Shown: positions 56,127 to 64,000 of the stretch, one piece after another
Numbering within the stretch: position 1 is the stretch's first letter
Layout: every line of letters begins with the position of its first letter
From: Tolypothrix brevis GSE-NOS-MK-07-07A
GTDB lineage: Bacteria; Cyanobacteriota; Cyanobacteriia; Cyanobacteriales; Nostocaceae
Length of the DNA stretch: 64,000 nucleotides
Assembly: GCA_019358985.1 (NCBI GenBank)
Contig: JAHHIJ010000007.1
Location: 1-64,000, forward strand
Reading direction: 5' to 3'
Notes under the pieces: model-generated
Seen by the model: the letters and a program-made list of their open reading frames with translations, nothing else
Database searches by the model: none
What the model was told of the DNA's origin: nothing
Position numbers and translations under genes: made by a program

Positions 56127-58211
56127 ATGGCAAACACAATTAAACTCACAGAACTAGGTAGATATACAACTGGAGTATTTGATCAAGGTGCTGCGGAAAT
56201 ATCAGCTTATGATCCTACATCCAAGCGGCTGTTTGTAGTCAATGCCCAAGCTGCTACCATTGATATTCTGGATCTCAGTGACCCCACAAGTCCTAGCAAA
56301 ATTAGTCAAATTGCCGTTGGTTCTTTTGGTGCTGTTGCCAATAGCGTTGCTGTCAAAAATGGCATAATAGCAGTAGCTGTGGAAGCTGTGGATAAAACTA
56401 ACCCCGGCAAAGTTGTTTTTTACGATGCCAATGGCACTTACTTAAAAGATGTGCAAGTGGGTTCCTTGCCGGACATGTTAACCTTTACCCCTGATGGCAG
56501 TAAAGTGTTAGTAGCCAATGAAGGGGAACCCGGTACTATTGATCCTGAAGGTTCGATTAGTATTATTGACTTGTCAGGTGGGGTGAGTAATCTTACCCAA
56601 GCTAACATTGCTACAGCAGGTTTCACCAGCTTTAACGGTTTAGAGACTCAATTACGGGCAGATGGTGTCCGGATTTTTGCCGGAAAGACTGCTGCACAGG
56701 ATTTAGAACCTGAATATATTGCGGTTTCTCCTGATGGGCAAACAGCTTATGTGACATTGCAGGAAAATAATACTGTTGCTGTCGTTGATATTGCCACTGC
56801 CACAGTTACCTCACTGCAACCATTAGGCTTGAAAGACCATAGCTTAGTGGGGAATGGACTTGATGCTAGCGATCGCGATAGTGCCATAAATATTAACACA
56901 CAGCCAGTCTTCGGGATGTATATGCCCGATGCGATCGCTACTTTCAGCGCCAATGGTCAAACCTACTACGTCACAGCCAATGAAGGCGATGACCGAGGGG
57001 AAAACAGGCGTGTCAGTAGTTTAACACTCGACCCTACGGTTTTCCCTGATGCTGCGACCTTAAAACAAAACCAAAATCTGGGACGTTTGAATGTGTCTGG
57101 TATTGATGGTGACATCGACGGCGACGGCGACTACGACAAGCTTTATGCTTACGGGACTCGCTCCTTTTCGATTCGGGATAGCCAAGGCAACTTAGTTTAC
57201 GACAGTGGCGACGCTTTTGAGCAAATTACCGCTCAGTTATTTCCGACTAACTTTAACGCCAGCAACGACAACAATGATTTCGATGACCGCAGCGACAACA
57301 GAGGTCCTGAACCAGAAGGAATAACAGTTGGTCAAGTAGGCGATCGCACTTACGGTTTCATCGGCTTGGAACGTGTCGGTGGGGTGATGGTATACGACAT
57401 CACTAACCCTGCTAGCCCCCAATTTGTCCAATACCTCAACAACCGCGACTTTAGCCAAAACGTTCAACTAGCAGCCGCAGGGGACTTGGGACCTGAAGGT
57501 TTGACTTTCGTTTCCGCTGCCGATAGTCCGACTGGTTTACCCCTATTAGTTGTCACCAATGAAATTAGCGGTAGTACCACAACTTATGCGATCGCACCCA
57601 ACGATACAGGTGCTATTTCTGGGACTGAAGTGGGTGAAACTTTAAACGGCTCTAATCAAATTGACTTTATCAACGGTTTGGGAGGAAACGATAGCATCTT
57701 TGGTGGTAATGGAAATGATGTCATTTATGGTGGCTCTGGTAATGATACCATTACCGGGGACAACGGCAACGATCTAATTTTTGGAGAATCTGGCGCTGAT
57801 AATATCAGTGGTGGCAACGGCAACGATGTCATCTATGGCGGCGCTGATGGTGATATTCTGACTGGGAATAACGGTAATGACACCTTATTTGGTGGTGCTG
57901 GTGACGACACTCTAATTGGTGGTGCTGGTAATGACATCCTAATTGGTGGTGCTGGTAATGACACCATGAGCGGAGAATCAGGAAACGATACCTTTAGATT
58001 AGCGTTTGGCTTTGGAAGCGATCGCATAAATGGTTTCGGCAATAATGCAGACAAAATAGACCTCACCGCATTTGCAACCAGTTTTGGAGCTTTAACGGTG
58101 ACTCAAAATGGTGCAAACACAGATATTTCCGGTTCCCTCTTTGGTACAGATACCATTACCCTGGCAAACTTCACAGCCTCCAATGTGGATGCTACCGACT
58201 TTATCTTCTAA
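56127..58211 (+). CDS. Choice-of-anchor I beta-propeller protein with RTX calcium-binding repeats
   Basis: A 694-aa secreted protein. The N-terminal two thirds are a choice-of-anchor I domain (beta-propeller; VANEGEPG, ANEGDDRGENRRVSS, RGPEPEGITVGQVGDRTYGF), a type often annotated as alkaline-phosphatase-like. The last 180 residues hold about twelve RTX nonapeptides (GGNGNDVIYGG, GGAGNDILIGG), which bind calcium, and a short terminal domain. There is no Sec signal, which fits type I secretion through a TolC-like pore. The ATG at 56127 replaces a TTG-started frame. Confidence 0.88.
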   Translation: MANTIKLTELGRYTTGVFDQGAAEISAYDPTSKRLFVVNAQAATIDILDLSDPTSPSKISQIAVGSFGAVANSVAVKNGIIAVAVEAVDKTNPGKVVFYDANGTYLKDVQVGSLPDMLTFTPDGSKVLVANEGEPGTIDPEGSISIIDLSGGVSNLTQANIATAGFTSFNGLETQLRADGVRIFAGKTAAQDLEPEYIAVSPDGQTAYVTLQENNTVAVVDIATATVTSLQPLGLKDHSLVGNGLDASDRDSAININTQPVFGMYMPDAIATFSANGQTYYVTANEGDDRGENRRVSSLTLDPTVFPDAATLKQNQNLGRLNVSGIDGDIDGDGDYDKLYAYGTRSFSIRDSQGNLVYDSGDAFEQITAQLFPTNFNASNDNNDFDDRSDNRGPEPEGITVGQVGDRTYGFIGLERVGGVMVYDITNPASPQFVQYLNNRDFSQNVQLAAAGDLGPEGLTFVSAADSPTGLPLLVVTNEISGSTTTYAIAPNDTGAISGTEVGETLNGSNQIDFINGLGGNDSIFGGNGNDVIYGGSGNDTITGDNGNDLIFGESGADNISGGNGNDVIYGGADGDILTGNNGNDTLFGGAGDDTLIGGAGNDILIGGAGNDTMSGESGNDTFRLAFGFGSDRINGFGNNADKIDLTAFATSFGALTVTQNGANTDISGSLFGTDTITLANFTASNVDATDFIF

Positions 58212-58563
58212 TTAAATACAAATAGCCGGGTTTCGTTATACCAATTTAAAAAAAGAGATTGTAGGGGCGACCCCTCGCCCTTACCTCTATACAAGGGTTT
58301 CAAGCCAGAACCCCTGCCTTTAAATTAACAATTCTATGAGCGCAAAATCTTGTAAGGTAAGAAAATGCGGATACTTTGTTGGCAAAAGCTGACAGAGCAA
58401 GAGCAAGCAGAAATCGAAGTCAAAGACCCAAAAATCGACAGTATTCTTTATGGGGAATAGGTTATCGTCTGCGAAGATGACTTCTTTGACCGAAACAGGG
58501 TGTGGGGTCCCTTGCCCCTTGCTTCACCAACGATTGCAGAGATTAAAAAAACTGATTTTAGAC
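58212..58563. other. Gap with repeat fragments
   Basis: TTATACCAATTTAAAAAAAG (about 58238) resembles the end of the ATACC element. GTAGGGGCGACCCCTCGCCC is a short inverted repeat. A 31-codon frame at 58364 (MRILCWQKLTEQEQAEIEVK) with open sequence beyond its stop may be a gene remnant. Nothing is firmly identified. Confidence 0.5.
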
Positions 58564-59928
58564 CTAACTCTTTAACGGAATTTGAATCACAAATTCTGTA
58601 CCATTCCCCACAGATGAAATACATTGTAATGTTCCGCCGTGCTTCTCGGTGATAATTTGGTTGCTAATAGAAAGTCCTAATCCACTACCTTTACCTTCTG
58701 GTTTAGTTGTGAAGAAAGGTTGAAAAATCTGGTTCTGCACTGACTCTGATATCCCTATTCCGTTGTCGTAAATTTTAATCGTTACTTGCTGTTTATCGAT
58801 GGTGGTGCAAATGCGAATTAGTCCAATGCGATAAGCCGTAGAAAACGTGTCTATGTCTTTTATAGATTCCTCAATCGCATCAATGGCATTCGATAGTAAA
58901 TTCATAAACACTTGATTAAGTTGTACGGGGTAACATTTTATTTTCGGCAAATTGCCATATTCTTTTATGACATTAATAGCGGGACGTTTGGGTAAAGCTT
59001 TCAAACGGTGCTGCAAAATCATTAAACTAGTTTCTAGTCCTTCATGAATATCAACAGCCTTTTTCTCTTCTCCATCCAGTCGTGAAAAATTTCGCAGCGA
59101 TTGCATGATTCCTTGAATGCGTTCAGTACCAAGTTTCATGGAAGATAGGACTTTAGGCAAATCTTCCAGTACATGCTGTAAATCCATCGCCTTAATGTTA
59201 TCTTCAATTTCGTACCCAGGTGTGGGAAACTCTTTTTGGTAGAGCTTCACTAAGTTAATTAAATCTTGGATGTAGTTGTAAGCGTAATATAAGTTAGTAG
59301 AAATAAAGCCGACGGGATTGTTAACTTCATGAGCTACCCCGGTAACTAGTTGTCCTAAAAAAGAAATTTTTTCACTTTGGACTAACTGCAATTGACTTTT
59401 TTTCAGTTCTTCTAAAGCATGAGAAAGTTCAGCAGTCCGTTCTTTCACTCTTTGCTCTAATTGCTGCTTTTGTTCGTCTAACTCTAAATTGAGTTGTCGC
59501 AATTTTAAGTGTAATTTAATTCTGGCTAAAACCTCTTTTTGATTAAATGGCTTCGTAATGTAATCTACCGCTCCTAAACTTAGCCCTTTAACTTTTTCTA
59601 CGGAATCAGAAAGAGCAGTTATAAAAATGATGGGAATTTCTTGAGTAGATGGATTTGCCTGCAATCTCCGACAAGTTTCAAAACCATCTATTCCAGGCAT
59701 CATTACATCTAACAATATCAAATCAGGTGGATTATTTTTTACTTGTTCAATTCCACTGTTTCCGTCCATTTCAACTCTAACTTCGTAGCCAGCATTCTCT
59801 AAAGTAGCGTGAAGAACTTCTAAATTGGTTGGACTGTCATCAATAACTAATATTGTCTCAAGATTATTGAAAGTGTTGCTTGTGCTTTCAGTTACTAAGT
59901 CGTTTGTTTGGTTATGAGAATTAATCAT
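58564..59928 (-). CDS. Response regulator-histidine kinase hybrid (REC-HisKA-HATPase)
   Basis: At 454 aa, an N-terminal receiver (Asp74 in LILLDVMMPGIDG; ITALSD; Lys in YITKPF) is followed by a coiled coil and a kinase core with His200 in VTGVAHEVNNPVG, N box LLSNAIDAIEES, G1 DNGIGI and G2 GKGSGLGLSIS. There is no membrane segment. The NP motif after His is typical of the HPK4-like group. It lies 17 bp after the hybrid kinase at 59946 and is probably co-transcribed with it, so it could receive phosphate from that kinase. Confidence 0.93.
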   Translation of the reverse strand: MINSHNQTNDLVTESTSNTFNNLETILVIDDSPTNLEVLHATLENAGYEVRVEMDGNSGIEQVKNNPPDLILLDVMMPGIDGFETCRRLQANPSTQEIPIIFITALSDSVEKVKGLSLGAVDYITKPFNQKEVLARIKLHLKLRQLNLELDEQKQQLEQRVKERTAELSHALEELKKSQLQLVQSEKISFLGQLVTGVAHEVNNPVGFISTNLYYAYNYIQDLINLVKLYQKEFPTPGYEIEDNIKAMDLQHVLEDLPKVLSSMKLGTERIQGIMQSLRNFSRLDGEEKKAVDIHEGLETSLMILQHRLKALPKRPAINVIKEYGNLPKIKCYPVQLNQVFMNLLSNAIDAIEESIKDIDTFSTAYRIGLIRICTTIDKQQVTIKIYDNGIGISESVQNQIFQPFFTTKPEGKGSGLGLSISNQIITEKHGGTLQCISSVGNGTEFVIQIPLKS

Positions 59929-59945
59929 TGTAGTTTATTTTGATA

Positions 59946-62339
59946 CTAATTTATATGATTTTCTAGAAATTGACGTATTTTCTTGATGTTAAAACTTTTT
60001 GCAAGTTGATTTAAGTGGTTAACAAAAGGTTTATATTCTTCATCCATTTTGTAAATTTTTTCTAATTCTCTTTGAATTCCTTTGATTTGTCCTTTTTTTG
60101 CATATTCTATGAGCTTTGCCAAATCTTGAACTGGTGGGACAATAATTTCACCTGTTGTTATTTCTGCTTTCAGTGATACTCCCTCCCGGAGTGGCTGATG
60201 CACTTTTTCTTTTTGCGTTTCTGCGTAAATCCAATTCAGTTTTAAGTGCTTTGATAAAAGGCGATACATTTCCGCTGCTTGCACCGGTTTTGCCAAAAAA
60301 TCATCACTTCCTTCTAGTTTATTTTTCTGTCGGTTTATATCGAGAATACTGGCAGAATAAACAATAAATATTATATCTTGAAAAATATTATTTTCTCGCA
60401 ATTGCCGAAGCATTTCCCACCCATCAATTATAGGCATTTCTAAGTCAGAGATAATCAAATCTGGAGAATAAAGACTTGCTTTTTCTAAGCCTTCTTTACC
60501 GTTAGCAGCTTCAATTATAGTAAAATCCAAAGATTCTAAAAGATTGACAATTACTGAGCGATTTTCCCAATTGTCATCGACAATCATAATTTTTCTTCTG
60601 GAACCAGAGTAACCAGTGATTCTCCCGCTACTTGTGATAGTATTACTCTCTGTCCAATTATCAGGTATTAAAAATTCTATTTCAAACTCAAATACACTAC
60701 CTACACCAAACTTACTTGTTACTTTAATGGAACTACCCATAAGTTCGACAATTTTCTGGCTAATAGCTAGTCCTAATCCTGTGCCTTCTGTTTGATGTGT
60801 GTTATCTCCTAGCTGCTCAAAGGGTAAGAATATCTTCTCTATTTGTGTAGAACTCATACCAACCCCTGTATCTTGAATTTTAAATCTTATTTTTGTCATT
60901 TCTTGTTTGTTAGCAATTCTACAATTTCTAATTAAATCTACTTTAAAAGTTACTCCTCCATTGTCGGTAAATTTAATGGCATTACCAAGTAAATTAATCA
61001 AGACTTGTCGCAGTCGCTTGTCGTCACCAGTGACACCTTTTGTTACATTTGCAGCCGGTTGATAAATAAAATCGATGTTTTTTTCTTCAGCTTTAAAGCG
61101 ACAAATTTCTACAACTCCTTGTAACAAAGAGGGTAGATAGAAATCTGTTGTTCGCAGTTCCATTTTGTGAGCTTCTATTTTGGATATATCTAAAACATCA
61201 TTTATTAATGTTAATAAATTTAAGCCACATGAGCGAATAATGCCGATGCCATGTTTTTCTTTTTCTGTTAGGTTTTTGGAGTTTTCTAGGATTTGAGCGT
61301 AGCCTAAAATGCCGTTAAGCGGAGTTCTCAGTTCGTGGCTCATATTTGCGAGAAATTCGCTCTTGGCATGATTAGCAATATCAACTGCTATTTGGGCTTC
61401 TTTTTGCTTTGAAAAAAGGGTTGTTGCCTGATGAATCAGTTGATTGAGAGAAGTTGTTAATAACCCTACTTCGTCAGTTTTGCTAATAGGTGTTTCCACA
61501 TTTAATTCTTGGATTGCTTTTTGAGCAACATCATTTAATGCTTTTATCGGATAAGCGATCGCTTGACTTATATACATGATAAAATAAGTAGCGATCGCTA
61601 TGGATATAATAATACTCGTAAAAATAATTACTGTTCGGATAATTTCTGAATGAGCGAAAGCAATTTCAGCTTCATCCTCTTTTTTGTCGGCAGTTTTTAT
61701 TAAACTTGCTACTTCATTAAAAAATTCCGTATTCTTCACACTTGTATTCCTATTTGTCAACTCTACTAGCAATTTATTTGCTTTGTAAACATCTTCATGC
61801 TTTATATTTGCCGGGTCAATTTTATCTAACGTAGCTTGTAAATCTTGGGCGAATTTTTCAAATGTGCCGTTATACTTCACAAGTAGCGGCTTTAGGGATG
61901 TTATGGAATAAGTTGATGCCGAGGAATTAAGAGAAAATAGCAATATCTTAACTTGAGAAATACGCTGAATTGCCGTTATTTTTGCTTTCTGAAACTCTTT
62001 CGGTTTGCGCAAATAAGGAGCAAACTCTTTAACAGGTTCAAATTCTAAACCAGTCAAGCGCAAGTTATACAAAAGCTTACGCTCTTTGCGAATACTCATC
62101 CTCTGCTTATTAGCTGTCTGCTGGTAATAATTGCCGATAGTTAAACCAGTAAAAGTGGAAGCAACGACAATGGTAAGAGCGAGAGCATACCCAATGCTAA
62201 TCTTATTGCTGATACTGAGTCTGCTAATTAGCTGACGCATCTTAAGCAAAAAGTTAAATAAAGCAACTTGCTTTATTTGATGGGAATCGATAATCTGATG
62301 ATCTAATTGACTTGAGTCATTGATTTTGGAAGGTCGCAT
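59946..62339 (-). CDS. Membrane hybrid sensor histidine kinase
   Basis: At 797 aa, a membrane helix (about 45-65) is followed by an extracytoplasmic four-helix-bundle-like sensor (about 70-230), a second helix (VIIFTSIIISIAIATYFIMY), HAMP, HisKA (SEFLANMSHELRTPLNG), HATPase (N box INLLGNAIKFTDNG, G2 GTGLGLAISQK), a receiver (LIISDLEMPIIDG) and a C-terminal helical tail of about 100 residues that may be an Hpt-like or partner-binding module. The ATG at 62339 is used; an internal ATG (MRQLISRLS) just before the first helix is possible. Signal unknown. Confidence 0.93.
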   Translation of the reverse strand: MRPSKINDSSQLDHQIIDSHQIKQVALFNFLLKMRQLISRLSISNKISIGYALALTIVVASTFTGLTIGNYYQQTANKQRMSIRKERKLLYNLRLTGLEFEPVKEFAPYLRKPKEFQKAKITAIQRISQVKILLFSLNSSASTYSITSLKPLLVKYNGTFEKFAQDLQATLDKIDPANIKHEDVYKANKLLVELTNRNTSVKNTEFFNEVASLIKTADKKEDEAEIAFAHSEIIRTVIIFTSIIISIAIATYFIMYISQAIAYPIKALNDVAQKAIQELNVETPISKTDEVGLLTTSLNQLIHQATTLFSKQKEAQIAVDIANHAKSEFLANMSHELRTPLNGILGYAQILENSKNLTEKEKHGIGIIRSCGLNLLTLINDVLDISKIEAHKMELRTTDFYLPSLLQGVVEICRFKAEEKNIDFIYQPAANVTKGVTGDDKRLRQVLINLLGNAIKFTDNGGVTFKVDLIRNCRIANKQEMTKIRFKIQDTGVGMSSTQIEKIFLPFEQLGDNTHQTEGTGLGLAISQKIVELMGSSIKVTSKFGVGSVFEFEIEFLIPDNWTESNTITSSGRITGYSGSRRKIMIVDDNWENRSVIVNLLESLDFTIIEAANGKEGLEKASLYSPDLIISDLEMPIIDGWEMLRQLRENNIFQDIIFIVYSASILDINRQKNKLEGSDDFLAKPVQAAEMYRLLSKHLKLNWIYAETQKEKVHQPLREGVSLKAEITTGEIIVPPVQDLAKLIEYAKKGQIKGIQRELEKIYKMDEEYKPFVNHLNQLAKSFNIKKIRQFLENHIN

Positions 62340-62429
62340 GTACGTATATAATCAACAGCGGATGCAAGAAGTGCATTTTTTGAGGATGTTAACTATATGG
62401 TTCCCAAATGCAAGTTAAAAATTCACATT

Positions 62430-62458
62430 CTAGAGACGTTCCGACGGAACATCTCTAG
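62430..62458. repeat. Palindromic repeat, single copy
   Basis: CTAGAGACGTTCCGACGGAA and complementary arm with one mismatch, in the divergent spacer between the hybrid kinase and the small membrane-protein gene. Confidence 0.85.
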
Positions 62459-62517
62459 AATATGATCCAATCCATCTATCCTATAAGTAGAATTATTTGA
62501 ACATTTGGGATAAAAAC

Positions 62518-62754
62518 ATGAGAATTTGGCTTGTCTGCTTTTTTGTCCTCTTTGCCCTAGCAAAACTGTTTGACTGGGTTCAAGGACTTTCCCTACCGCT
62601 ACCAATCTACATTTTGGGTGGGGCTTTTTTAGCTGTTGCTTCTAACTACGATAAAATCGTCGGCTCTTACTTCAGTGATGCTATTGGTGAAACGCAATCC
62701 GAACAATCTCAGTTAGATTCATCTTCTCTCGAAAAGGTTAATACAACGTTATGA
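62518..62754 (+). CDS. Small membrane protein, 78 aa
   Basis: MRIWLVCFFVLFALAKLFDW starts one helix, followed by a second hydrophobic stretch (LPLPIYILGGAFLAVASNY) and a polar tail (QSEQSQLDSSSLEKV). An ATG at 62518 with GGGA 8 bases upstream is chosen over the longer frame. Similar proteins are widespread in cyanobacteria without known role. Confidence 0.75.
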   Translation: MRIWLVCFFVLFALAKLFDWVQGLSLPLPIYILGGAFLAVASNYDKIVGSYFSDAIGETQSEQSQLDSSSLEKVNTTL

Positions 62755-62789
62755 AAATCTAAATAACGTACTAAGCACGGAGAGTGCTT

Positions 62790-62818
62790 AACTATTTATG
62801 AGCGGTAAACCGCTCACT
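62790..62818. repeat. Short hairpin GAGCGGT/ACCGCTC
   Basis: ATGAGCGGTAAACCGCTCAC, followed by TACT. It lies between the small membrane gene and chrA and resembles GTAGTGAGCGG at about 3464. Confidence 0.7.
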
Positions 62819-62849
62819 ACTAACTAGGGGTACATTTCACTTAGCAGTC

Positions 62850-64000
62850 ATGAATTCAACACTCGGTCGTTTGGGGGAAGTTGCCACACTGTTTTTCAAG
62901 TTGGGTATCATCGGTTTCGGAGGTCCGGTTGCTCATATTGCCATGATTGAAGATGAAGTAGTCAAGCGGCGTCAGTGGATGACACGAGAGCATTTTCTTG
63001 ACTTAATTGGAGCAACTAATTTGATTCCGGGTCCCAATTCTACAGAAATGGCGATTCATGTAGGATATATGTATGCGGGCTGGTTGGGGCTGATTGTTGC
63101 GGGTGTTTGTTTTATTTTACCTGCGGTGCTAATTACGGGGGTATTTGCCTGGATTTATGTTAATTATGGTAATTTGCCCCAAGTTGCTCCTTTATTATAT
63201 GGAATTAAGCCTGCTGTTTTAGCAGTGATTTTGGATGCGCTTTGGCGTTTGGGAAAAAAGGCGGTAAAAAGCCGTAAAATGTTGCCGATCGCCTTGGGTG
63301 TAGTAATCTTATTATTACTGTTGAAACTTAATGAAGTGATTGCCCTCTTAATTGGGGGTATCTTAGGTATGATTTGGTTGCGTAGTAGCGATCGCAACCA
63401 AACCCCACCAAACACAGCAAACTTTCTCATCGTTAACTTTACTACAGGTGCGGCTTTTAAAACCACAGCAGTTAGTGCAGCAACTACTGCACATACAATA
63501 GCAAAGGTCTCTTTGTGGAAATTAGGTTTATTTTTCCTGAAAGTCGGTAGTGTATTGTTTGGCGGTGGTTTTGTGTTGGTAGCGTTTCTCGAAGGTGGAT
63601 TAGTTCAGGAATATGGCTGGTTAACCCAACAACAGTTACTCGATGCGATCGCGATCGGTCAATTTACCCCAGGACCGATTCTTTCTACCGCTACCTTTAT
63701 TGGTTATATAATAGCAGGTCTTCCAGGTGCAATTGTTGCCACAGTGGGAATTTTTCTTCCGTCGTTTTTTTTCACAGCTATTCTTAATCCCCTTGTTCCT
63801 CGCTTACGCGCATCTTTATGGACAAGTGCCTTTCTTGATGCGGTGAATGTCAGCGCTGTGGCGTTGATGGTTGTTGTCACCTTGGAATTAGCAGCAGCGA
63901 CTTTAATCCCAAAAACTGCGTATAAAGTGGACTTTTTAGCAGTAGCGATCGCGATGGTTTCAGCCGTTTTAGTAATTCGTTTCCGCATCAATGCTGCATG
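62850..64000 (+). CDS. chrA: Chromate transporter ChrA (3' end beyond the window)
   Basis: Proton-coupled chromate efflux permease of the long-chain CHR family. The frame begins MNSTLGRLGEVATLFFKLGI and shows the CHR signature GFGGPVAHIAMIEDE, then LIGATNLIPGPNSTEMAIHV. The second homologous half has LFFLKVGSVLFGGGFVLVAF and AIGQFTPGPILSTATFIGY. About 383 residues are present and the frame is still open at 64000, close to the expected full length of about 390-400. Duplicated halves are as in the family. The start has no strong ribosome binding site. Confidence 0.94.
   Translation, partial: MNSTLGRLGEVATLFFKLGIIGFGGPVAHIAMIEDEVVKRRQWMTREHFLDLIGATNLIPGPNSTEMAIHVGYMYAGWLGLIVAGVCFILPAVLITGVFAWIYVNYGNLPQVAPLLYGIKPAVLAVILDALWRLGKKAVKSRKMLPIALGVVILLLLLKLNEVIALLIGGILGMIWLRSSDRNQTPPNTANFLIVNFTTGAAFKTTAVSAATTAHTIAKVSLWKLGLFFLKVGSVLFGGGFVLVAFLEGGLVQEYGWLTQQQLLDAIAIGQFTPGPILSTATFIGYIIAGLPGAIVATVGIFLPSFFFTAILNPLVPRLRASLWTSAFLDAVNVSAVALMVVVTLELAAATLIPKTAYKVDFLAVAIAMVSAVLVIRFRINAA

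Noticed and set aside
58364-58459. 31-codon gene upstream of the REC-kinase stop
   Set aside because: Too short, no ribosome binding site, and open sequence continues beyond its stop; at most a remnant.

Overview
The window reads as chromosome of a filamentous, probably heterocyst-forming cyanobacterium (order Nostocales). The reasons are an intact hetR (heterocyst master regulator), the octamer GCGATCGC (HIP1) scattered through genes on both strands, cyanobacteria-specific protein families (DUF3153, DUF1400 hydrolase, LapA/DUF1049 protein, fibrillin-like protein, TPR-CHAT protease, Kdp with a KdpF-type small subunit) and dense dispersed palindromic and heptamer repeats. No tRNA, rRNA, prophage, CRISPR array or intact insertion sequence was recognised.

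Layout. 1-3.4 kb: divergent hopanoid genes hpnB and shc. 3.4-5 kb: a gene graveyard (TSUP and DUF1634 remnants, a cadmium-transporter pseudogene, a RelE/HigB toxin fragment, a 113-bp MITE). 5-24 kb: mostly housekeeping genes separated by repeats (Uma2, GNAT, HD hydrolase, AI-2E permease, pdxH, argB, aroK, a STAND ATPase, ubiX, RNase R, clpP). 25-31 kb: a thioredoxin-domain protein, a second Uma2 protein, a fibrillin-like protein and a histidine kinase/NarL-type regulator pair. 31-36.6 kb: kdpA-kdpB-kdpF-kdpC, preceded by five 106-bp tandem repeats and interrupted by two more repeat blocks. 36.6-48.5 kb: msrA, a Ser/Thr kinase, hetR, rpsD, moaA, a trypsin-like protease next to a large TPR-CHAT protease, truB. 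48.5-56 kb: a TonB-receptor remnant with a HugZ-like gene, DUF1400 hydrolase, EamA transporter, VapBC inserted into an Eis-type acetyltransferase remnant, a transposase fragment and ligA. 56-64 kb: a secreted RTX protein, two linked sensor kinases, a small membrane protein and a chromate transporter running off the window.

The most unusual signal is the repeat landscape. One palindrome family (arms GTAGAGACG.../...CGTCTCTAC) occurs between genes as singles, as tandem arrays with periods of 31, 41 and 106 bp, inside three MITE-like elements, and inside or at the end of four protein-coding genes (hpnB, ligA, the CHAT gene, aroK). In all four genes it is read in the same frame, beginning Val-(Glu/Lys)-Thr. 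This resembles the protein-coding palindromic elements described in Rickettsia. At least four separate MITE-like families can be defined here, one with exact 8-bp target duplications at both copies.
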